This document shows, in pieces, positions 10,720 to 18,834 of a DNA stretch of 45,888 bases. Source of the DNA: Purshia tridentata. Its lineage: Eukaryota; Streptophyta; Magnoliopsida; Rosales; Rosaceae. The notes under the pieces were generated by a model. It was given only the letters and a program-made list of their open reading frames with translations, had not been told where the DNA came from and did no database searches. Position 1 is the first letter of the stretch, and each line of letters begins with the position of its first letter. A program made the position numbers and the translations under genes. The stretch lies in NCBI GenBank assembly GCA_003254885.1, contig QANT01005909.1, forward strand, positions 1-45,888, given 5' to 3'.

Positions 10720-13590
10720 TGACACGCCCCGACCCTCGGGCACGTGCCTAAACTACTGAAAACTGACATCTATTTCTTGTGGCCCTTTTTTCTCTGAAAC
10801 TGTGAGCCATGAATATAAAATAATTTACTGAAATCACTGTGACTTTACAAAACAATTCATATAAAACTAAGTGTAAAAGCTTTTACAAGAAAATAAAACT
10901 GTAGAACAAGTTTTCTGAAACTGCTGGTGGTCCCACTGCCTCGTCTTCTCTCCACTGCCTCCTCAGCTTGCTCACCTGCAAAACCAAACCCTGCACCCAA
11001 CCACAGGTGCACCAGGTTTACACACAAACCCGGTAAGCTCACTAGAGCTCGTGTGAGTGAAATCTAACTGAAAACCTCAAAATAACCTCAATTAAAATAA
11101 TCCGATCAGAGAACCAACTTAGGCCTCGAATCACAATTAAACCACAACTCACGATTCATAATCCACAACCTGATCCCCAATCCTCTAAACCAACCAATTC
11201 CCTGTCCCCACCTGTAATTCTCAAAATATCCTCAACTTAACTTCTAAACTAGAAATCACCTCGATTTACAGCACAAGGTACTAACTTAAAATCCAACTAG
11301 ATTCTCCAAAAATCTTAGAATCCTAGATATCCATTCAGAACCAATTTAGACCTCAATTAATCCTTCCACTATCCTCAAATAACCTTTAGAACCCACTATA
11401 TCCTCAATTCAAACCACTGATACTCCGAACCTTTTTCTTACCCTTAAATCTCAAAAGACCTTTGTTACTCAAACCCCGGTAATCGATCCTCGCCTAAACC
11501 TTTAAATTCCAAAGTTTCCCAACACTTCACTGTCACCCCTTGAGATTCCCCTAGTTTAAAACATTTTATAAATCCACTGAAAACTCTTTGTAGAAACCCG
11601 CGTTTGAAATCCATTTTGCAAACTCTTTTAGAAAACAATAAAGCTGATCAAAGTCCCAATTTATAAAATAAGAACTGGAAAACTCCGATAAATCAATAAA
11701 ACTAGTCAGGTTCTCAAAATATCAATTAAGAACTGAAATCTATAATTCTCAAAAACAACTGTAAGCTAACAATATAAATAAAACCATCGTCTAAGTACCT
11801 TGGAAAACTGGCCATACACTCGTACGGAATGCTGCATCGTACGAGCAAGGCGAATCTAACTGGCCATACACCTGCACGGAATTCTGTATCGTACAGGCAG
11901 GGCAAAGCTAACTGGCCATACACCTGTACGGAATTCTGCATCGTACAGGCAGGGCAAAGCTAACTGGCCATACACCTGTACGGAATTCTGCATCGTACAG
12001 GCAGGGCAAATAACTGGTCATACGTGCACGCAGAGCTGCCCCCAAAGGGCGACGCACCGCAACACACGGCCCAAAGCCTATGTGTGTGTCACGATGGGTC
12101 CCAAAGACCTTACTGAACTTATCTGTAGCTGGGTACTCATACGGCAATTTAAATCCACTTTTAAGTTCTTCAAACCACAACTAATAAAATCCTTTCTTAA
12201 AGAACCAAAGTTTCCAAAAACTGACAAATAAGGTCAAATCTTTATCTTTAACCAAGAATAAACTGAGTTCTTAAAATTAGTTTCCGAAAACCGAAATCCA
12301 TACTAAATCACCTTGAAAAGCAATAATTTTAAAATCCTGGGAATCCCAATCCTAACCGAAAGTCTCCAACCGGAATTCACAAACCCTCAACACATTTCAC
12401 TGATCCTTACTTAAATTCCATTCCTAATTTCGTACCCCTCTTAACTAGTACCAGCAACCAAACAACCAAGCATTCAAACAGCCAAGTAACTAACTAACTG
12501 AGAGTTAAAGGATTCCTAGGTTCACTCACCGTGACCACGCGAAAAGACTAAACTGCCCTTCGTGTCCTTCGTGGCTCCAATGCACGGATTCTAAAATCCG
12601 GCAGCATAACGACATCGGGAATACAAATTCCCAAGTCGAGTGTACCTGGTAAGACCAGACAGTCCAAGAAATAAACCAGAATTCACAACAAGTTCACAAT
12701 CACGAAAACGGGCGGGAACCACCACGCACGGTGGCTACCCGACCCTCGGAAACCACGCGGAAGATCCGAGAACTCACCCACAAGCTCGGGTGGTTGGCCC
12801 GAGGCCGAAAACCAAGGAACGGTCGCTGAAATCGTCACACGCAGTGAGTCCTACGACGGTCCCGCCAAAAGTGGCCGGAAACTGACGAAAACTGGCCGGA
12901 AAGCCGGCGGCACACCTAGCTCCGATCCGCCGCCCACGGCGGTCCCACGGGTCAATCGAACCCACCAACACGCTGGGCTCGACGAGAGGAAGAGATCTGG
13001 GCGATCACTGAGCCTCGCCGTCGTCGGGAAACGGCGAGATCGCCGCCGATGCCGACTATGCGCGATCTGGTTCTCCACTTTCCGAGCTGTTTCACGGCGA
13101 GCCGCCACCATGGGAAGGAAGAGGGAGGCGGCGCGAGCACGGCGAGCCAAAAACCAGGCCGGCCCGCCGCCGGACGCGCCCCCACGCGCCGGCGAAAGGC
13201 GCGGCTGGGAGGTACACTCGCGAGAGAGAGAGAATTTTCGGGAGAGAGGAGAGAGAAAATCTGTGATTTTCTGGGGTTCTGTGCCCCTTTTTAAAAATCC
13301 AACTTTTCAAAATTACCACCTTGCCCCTCCCTTCACACGTCCATAACTTTCAAACCGTAGCTCCGTTCGACGCGTGCTACGTGTCTACGAACTCGTGAGG
13401 ACGAGACCTTTCCAACGAACCCAAAGTCAACACGAAAAGTCTTCCCGAACAAAAAGTCAACTTTTACCCCAAGTTTTAAAAGTCAAACTTAAAAATTTGA
13501 AACGCCAAAATGCTTTACTTTCCAAATTAAAATCCCGAAAATCTTTGAAAAGCTTTTCAAAACCACTTTTGAAAGGTGCGGGGTGTTACA
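10720..13590 (-). mobile_element. Solo LTR, large retrotransposon family (copy 1, 2871 bp)
   Basis: On the minus strand it begins TGTAACACCCCGCACC and ends CGGGGCGTGTCA, that is TG...CA, with a perfect 5-bp duplication (GCATG) on both sides. There is no second LTR, primer site or gag-pol beside it, so it is a solo LTR left by LTR-LTR recombination or an internally deleted element. Inside are a GC-rich stretch (about 12640-13280) containing a CGCGCCGG-type island, a TATA-like TTTTTAAAAAG near 13290, and a 52-bp tandem repeat of hairpins (11807-12015). Large LTRs of this kind are common in Ty3/gypsy elements; the superfamily is inferred, not shown. Open frames inside (12640-13634 on both strands) are chance frames of a CpG-rich LTR. 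Confidence 0.8.
11807..12015 (-). repeat. 52-bp tandem hairpin repeats in LTR copy 1
   Basis: The unit actggccata starts at 11807, 11859, 11911, 11963 and, degenerate, near 12013. Each of the first four carries 8-bp arms around an 11-nt spacer: 11819-11845 (CTCGTACG/CGTACGAG), 11871-11897 (CCTGCACG/CGTACAGG), 11923-11949 and 11975-12001 (CCTGTACG/CGTACAGG). The single mismatched pair in the second is a U-G wobble in minus-strand RNA. Confidence 0.85.
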
Positions 13591-14621
13591 GCATGAAATG
13601 TCATTTCGGTGCACACTGTGCACAACTTGGTTAAAGTTCCACCAAAATGTGCACGGTTGGCAAGAAGCACATTCTTATGCTTGGATTAACGTTGTAGCCC
13701 TCAAGAACCACATTTTGTGTTAAGAAGGAACTAAAACCTCATTTCAGTGCATACTGAGTCTACTTTCGTCTAAGTTGCATCAAAACGTGCCCGATTGGCA
13801 AGAAGGACATGAGGACGCACTTTCTCATGTCTCGATTAGTGTACCAGGCTAAAAGAACTACTTTAGGTGTTAAGATTGAACGAAAGCATCATTTAGGTGC
13901 GTACTCAGTCCAAATTCGTCCAAATTGCACCAAAACTTCCTTGCTGGGCAAGAAAGACATAAGGAAGCACCTTCTCATGTCTCGATATTAGCGTGCAAAC
14001 CCTAAGGAACCACTTGAGGTCTTAAGAATGCACAAAAACATCATTTCGGTGCACACTGAGTCCAATTCGATTAAAGTTGCACCAAAACGTTCCCCATTGG
14101 AAAGAAAGACATGGGGAAGCACTTTCTCATGGCTTGGTAAGCGTTCAAGCCCCAAAGAACAACTTTAGGTGCTAAGAATGCTCGAATACGTCATTTCGAT
14201 GCATGCTCGGTCTAACTCTGTTCAAATTGCACTAAAATGTGCCCGAGTGGCAAAAAAAAGGTGAGGAAGTACTCTCTAGTGTCTCAATTAGCGTGCTAGC
14301 CCTAAAGAACTACTTTGGCTGTTTGGAATGAACAAAAACGTCATTTTGGTGCCTCCTCAACCTAATTTCCTTTCAATTGCTCCAAAACATCCTCGGTTGG
14401 CAATAAAGACATGACGAAGCACTTTCTCTCTTTTCGATTAGCATTCTAGCCCCAACGAACCAGTTTAGGTGTTAAGAATGTATGGAACGTTATTTCGGTG
14501 CACACTGTGCACAACTTGGTTAAAGTTGCCCCAACATATGCGCGGTTGGCAAGAAGCACGTTCTCATGCTTGGATTAACGTTGTAGCCCTTAAGAAGCAC
14601 ATTTCGTGTTACGAAGGAACT
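13591..14621 (+). repeat. Satellite array, block 2
   Basis: Continues the D monomer broken at 10719, then E, F, G, H (ending at 14323), an A/C hybrid (14324-14473), D (from 14474) and the first 11 bp of E. Left out, LTR copy 1 plus one TSD restores a unit of about 1165 bp from 10283 to 14323; the C monomer in that unit has a short deletion. Confidence 0.85.
14617..14621. repeat. Target site duplication, left copy (gaact)
   Basis: Matches gaacg at 16206-16210 in four of five bases. The intact E monomer elsewhere reads gaactaaaacc here, so the right copy has one substitution. Confidence 0.6.
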
Positions 14622-16205
14622 TGTTAATTTCAATATTTGTATTGGCAATTTCCTTGACAAAACAGCTTGTAATCATTTTATATGTAAATCTCACACAAGC
14701 TCTAAACTAAGTTAGGATCATTTGAGTGTGCAATGAAGACTACACAGCTGGTTCTACATCTCACATGCTTAAGGTAACACCCATACCATGCATTGCATGC
14801 AACATCATATTTTTACAGAATAGTGCATGTTTTGAATAGTCTATGAAATATCATACACTGCACTTTTCTGACACGGGCACTACACATACTATCTTATATA
14901 TTTAAGTGATCCCACGTGAGAGTCATTTATGTGGGTCACTCTCCTACATGGGTATTTGCACATGTTTTATTTTCTGACTTCTTATGATTGGCTTTTACTC
15001 TACTCATTTATTCTCCAGCCGACATCATCTTTAATGGGTTTTCATTTTGTACTATTCATCATCTTCTCCAACTATTTTCTGAAAATGGAAACTTTTTCAA
15101 AATATCTCAGCCCTTCTCTTGCTTGAATCTTTGGATACCCTTTTAGCACATTCGGTTGTATGCTGTCCTAAAAGTTTGTTAGGACTTGAACCTATCATTA
15201 GTTGCCATGTGGAAAGGTGTGGGTGTGTGTGTGTGGCTATTGCTATAGGGTACAGGCAGCCCCTTTCATTCTCTTTGTCTCTCATTTTTGGAATGCTTTT
15301 GGTCACCTTTTGAGTTAAGTGTTTAGAGAGATCAAATAGGTATTTTACTTTTCAAGGATTGAAAGTTTTTCTTTGAAAATTTTCTTGTGTTCATCTTTTG
15401 ATTTGTTTTATCTAAAAACTAAGTGAGTTTTGTGTATGGGTTTCAGATTACTTTAAAAGCATAAACACATCACTCTAGTTTTTAGATTTGGGTTTGTATT
15501 GGCTTCTTCAAATCTTGTTTAGTTGAAGGAGTTGATCTTGTTAACCCAAAATATTGCATATCACTTTCATATCTAAAATCCACAAGCAAGCTGCGTATGG
15601 GTGCTACGTGTTGATGAGCTAAAGGATGAGCAGCCAATGACGCAATTGAGTCTAAGCTTGTTGGTTGATGGTTGCACAAAGTGGGTATGCTAGCTGCTAC
15701 TTAGCTTTAGAGTAGGTAAATGAGCTTGTGTACTGATATAGACTTTGTATTGAACCTCAACATATTGGATTGCCTGATCAGCGGATAAGACCCCCAGCTT
15801 TTTAACCCTTTGAGGTTTTTCAGGGTGAACAACTTGTGTGCTGTTTATCTGCCATTTGTAGAACTTGGGTTTAACTCTTTGTCATGTGCTATCAGACCTT
15901 GTTTTACGGTTGATAATAGTGCAACTGATGAACTGAATCTAATCTAGCATCACAAACCTCACTCTAGTTGTGGCTAGCACTAGGATGCCTATTTTCACGG
16001 ATCCTTGAGTGCCTAGGTTTTCACTCTTCACTTGAATATTTGAAATGCTTGCTGGTTGTGTTTCTTAGGCTGTGCATTTGTCATGCACACTTGAGTGTGT
16101 TTGATTCGTTCAGTCTGGTCCAATAGTTTTAAAATTGGGTCCGATCACTAATCGCTATTTTACTTAGGTGCTTTAGGGTGTTCAAGCACTTTATACCAAA
16201 CTTCA
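14622..16205. mobile_element. Solo LTR, second family (1584 bp)
   Basis: The insert begins TGTTAATTTCAATATTTG and ends ACCAAACTTCA, so it has TG...CA ends, and it splits an E monomer between near-identical 5-bp repeats. It is AT-rich and without coding potential. A TATA-like tatatattta lies near 14895 with cacgtgagag downstream, consistent with a plus-strand LTR promoter, but orientation is not proven. No internal retrotransposon sequence adjoins it. A short (GT)n run is at about 15223-15233. Confidence 0.65.
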
Positions 16206-17148
16206 GAACGAAAACCTCATTTCAGTGAATACTCAGTCTAATTTCGTCTAAATTGCATCAAAACTTGCCCGGTTTGCAAGAAGGACATGAGGAAGCACTT
16301 TTTCTTATTTGGATTAGCAGTCTAGCCCCAACGAATCAGTTTAGGTGTTAAGAATGCATGGAAACATCATTTCGCTGGGTACTCAGTTCGAATTCATCCA
16401 CATTGCACCAAAACTTTCCTCGGTGGGCAAGAAAGACATAAGGAAGCACTTTCGCATGCCTCGATATTAGCGTGCCAACGCTAAGGAACCACTTGAGGTC
16501 TTAAGAATGCACGAAAACGTCATTTCAGTGCACACTGAGTCCAATTTGATTAAAGTTGCACCAAAACATTCCCCTATGGAAGACATAAGGAAGCATTATC
16601 TCATGTCTCGATGAGCGTTCAAGCCCCAAAGAACAACTTTAGGCGCTAAGAATGCACGAATACATCATTTTGGTGAATACTTAGTCTAACTTGGTCCAAA
16701 TTGCACAGAAAATGTACCCGATTGGCAAGAAAGAGGTGTGGAAGCACTCATTAATGTCTCGATTAGCGTGCTAGCCCTAAAGAACCACTTTGGGTGTTAG
16801 GAATGAATGAAAACGTTATTTTGGTGCCCACTCTGTACAATTTGGTTAAAGTTGCACCAAAACGTTATTGGTTGGCAAGAAAGACATGGGGAAGCACTTT
16901 CTCATGCTTCGATTAGCATTCTAGCCCTAAAGAAGCACATTTCGTGTTTAGAAGGCACGAAAACATCATTTTGGTATGTACTCAATCCAATTTCATGCAA
17001 TTTCCCCCAAAACGTGCACGATTGGCAAGAAAGATGTGGGGAAGTACTTTCTCATTCTTGGATTAGCGTTCTAGCCCTCAAGAAGCACATGCTTTTGTTA
17101 AGAATGCACAAAAACCTCATTTCGGTGCCTCCTCAACCTAATTTTGTT
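16206..17148 (+). repeat. Satellite array, block 3
   Basis: Continues the E monomer, which turns into C part-way (E/C hybrid to 16349). Then come a D/F hybrid (16350-16502), G (16503), H (16648), A (16799), B (16950) and 45-50 bp of C (17100 on). The array stops abruptly where the CACTA fragment begins, near 17148. All monomers keep the orientation of blocks 1 and 2. Confidence 0.85.
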
Positions 17149-17684
17149 GTCATTACCATACTAAGTCTCGTGATGACTCACAAGTCCAACAAAACAGTGG
17201 TGTGCACGTAGTGGCTAATTTGATGCAAGTTTCTAGTGCCAAGGATAAAAATCCTATTTTTGGGCCCATGTCTTTCTATGGGGTCATTCAGGAGATATGG
17301 GAGCTTAACTATAGTAAATTCAGAATACCATTATTTAAGTGTGATTGGGTTGAAGGCAATAATGGCATCAAAATAGATGATCATGGGTTCACATTGGTTG
17401 ATCTAGGTAGAATAGGATACAAAGATGAGACTTTTGTTTTAGCTACACAAGTAAAAAAAGTATTTTATGTTGAAGATCCGGTTGATTCAAGATGGTCCGT
17501 TGCACTATCGACTCCTCAAAGAGATTGGTTGGATGATGATGAGTTAGGCGATACGGCTATTGACCATCAATGTTTTATCACAAAAGTGCCATCTATTGAA
17601 GAAATTGATGAAGTAGCTGAGAATAATTATATAAGAGATGATTGTGAGGGTACTTGGATTGAACGTGATGCATTAGGATCATAG
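17149..17684 (+). pseudogene. TNPD-type CACTA transposase, C-terminal DUF4216 domain
   Basis: The frame ending at the TAG before 17685 includes, upstream of the first Met, SRDDSQVQQNSGVHVVA, and then KNPIFGPMSFYGVIQEIWEL, LFKCDWVEGN, GFTLVDLGR, FVLATQVKKVFYVEDP and RWSVAL. These are the hallmark blocks of DUF4216 (about residues 15-110 of the frame from 17202), the C-terminal domain of plant En/Spm transposases. The tail is acidic (DDDELGD and similar), also typical. The N-terminal transposase_21 catalytic part is missing, cut off at the satellite junction near 17148, so the protein cannot be functional. The Met at 17202 is not a natural start. An AT-rich 3' flank (17685-17900) follows. Confidence 0.85.
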
Positions 17685-17902
17685 TTAATTATATGGTTTT
17701 TCTTTAATTGTTTTGAACTTTTGTGGGAGTTCAATTTTGATTAGCTTTGCTTTTATATATTTATTCGGACTAGCTAATGCCCCACCCCTGGCTAGGTGTA
17801 TTTTGTCTTTATAATTAATGAAATATCCTTCAAATTTTGGGGAAATATATACTTTTATTTGTGTATATCCTCTGTACTTACTTCTTTCTTATAGTTATTA
17901 CT

Positions 17903-18637
17903 ATGGATCTCTTGGAGGAGGATGATGATACTACAAAATTGCCACATGAGGACCAACGTCATTTTAAAAAAAGGAAACCAAAAGGTCCAACCAGCATGTC
18001 AAGGCTAGTGTCGACTAAAAGTATGGATCCTTTATACTTTTTAATATCTTGTCTTAATTATTAATAACAATTTCTCATTTCGCTAAGAATTGAGAATTAA
18101 CTATTTTATATGTATATGAGCTTATACTTAATCATTTCTTACAGCTCGTAGTGATATGGCTCCCTTGGAGGATGATGATGATACTACGAAATTGGCACAT
18201 GAGGACCAACAATCTAAGAAAAGAAAGACAAGAGGTCCAACTAGCATGTCAAAGCTAGTGCCAGCCAAAAGTACGGATCTCTTCACCAAGTTTTTATTAA
18301 GCAATGAAAAGCTATATTCTATATATCTTCATGCCTTCATTCATTTCTTACAATTCATAATATAGATCCCTTGGAAGATGATGATGATAGTACAGAAGTG
18401 TCACCTGAGGAACAACCTTCTAAACATAGCAAAAGAGGTCCGACCACCATGTCAGAGTTAGTGCCAACTAAAAGTACTAGGTCGCGAATGGAAGTTAACT
18501 ACAACACTAAGGGACAGCCTATAGGTGAAGGGGGGAAAAAACTGGGAAGTTACATCGGAGTACTGGCACGTACAACTGTCCCTATTATTGTGGAAGATTG
18601 GTGAAAGACTCAAAAGAACATAAAAGATAAGATATGG
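17903..18637 (+). pseudogene. TNPA-like CACTA second protein with triplicated acidic exon
   Basis: Three imperfect direct copies of an exon-like block start at 17903, 18156 and 18362. Each encodes an acidic DDDDTTK/DDDDSTE run, an EDQ/EEQ, a basic K-rich patch and GPTSMSxLVxxKS. The third continues into NYNTKGQPIGEGGKKLGSYI and GVLARTTVPIIVEDW, the conserved block of plant En/Spm TNPA-like proteins (Transposase_24 type). The TGA after EDW stands where Arg is expected (CGA to TGA would do it), then the frame continues K-T-x-K-N-I-K-D-K-I-W before an LTR interrupts it at 18638. Copies 1 and 2 are followed by AT-rich intron-like sequence, and copies 2 and 3 are preceded by a ttcttaca(g) acceptor-like site. 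In life TNPA-like proteins bind the subterminal repeats. Confidence 0.7.
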
Positions 18638-18798
18638 TGTAACACCCCGCACCTTTCAAAAGTGGTTTTGAAAAGCTTTTTAAAGATTTTCGGGATTTTA
18701 ATTTGAAAGTAAAACGTTTAGGAGGTTTTGAATTTTAAAGTTTGACTTTTAAAAGGGCAAAACGTTGACTTTTTGTTCGGGCAAGGTTTTCGTGTTGA
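18638..18798 (+). mobile_element. Truncated LTR (first 161 bp) of the large LTR family
   Basis: Starts TGTAACACCCCGCACC like the complete copies and follows them to cgtgttga, then breaks off into 36 bp of unrelated AT-rich sequence (18799-18834) before the complete copy begins with the same TGTAACACC. It is closer at its start to copy 1 (minus strand) than to the adjacent complete copy. Confidence 0.75.
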
Positions 18799-18834
18799 AT
18801 AATCAACAAAACTAAAGCACAATAAGAAATATAA

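Larger units (their letters stand above)
17149..18637 (+). mobile_element. CACTA (En/Spm) element, internal fragment
   Basis: Contains the C-terminal coding part of a TNPD-type transposase, its AT-rich 3' flank and a TNPA-like second gene, in the usual order and orientation. Neither CACTA terminus is present: the left side joins satellite DNA inside the transposase frame and the right side joins an LTR inside the second gene. I cannot tell whether it belongs to the family of the element ending at 1217. Confidence 0.75.

Noticed and set aside
12640..13634. Many overlapping open frames on both strands
   Set aside because: They lie in the GC-rich leader of a solo LTR, overlap in several frames and are Arg/Pro-rich without motifs; the same holds for 19104-19990 and 37566-38215.
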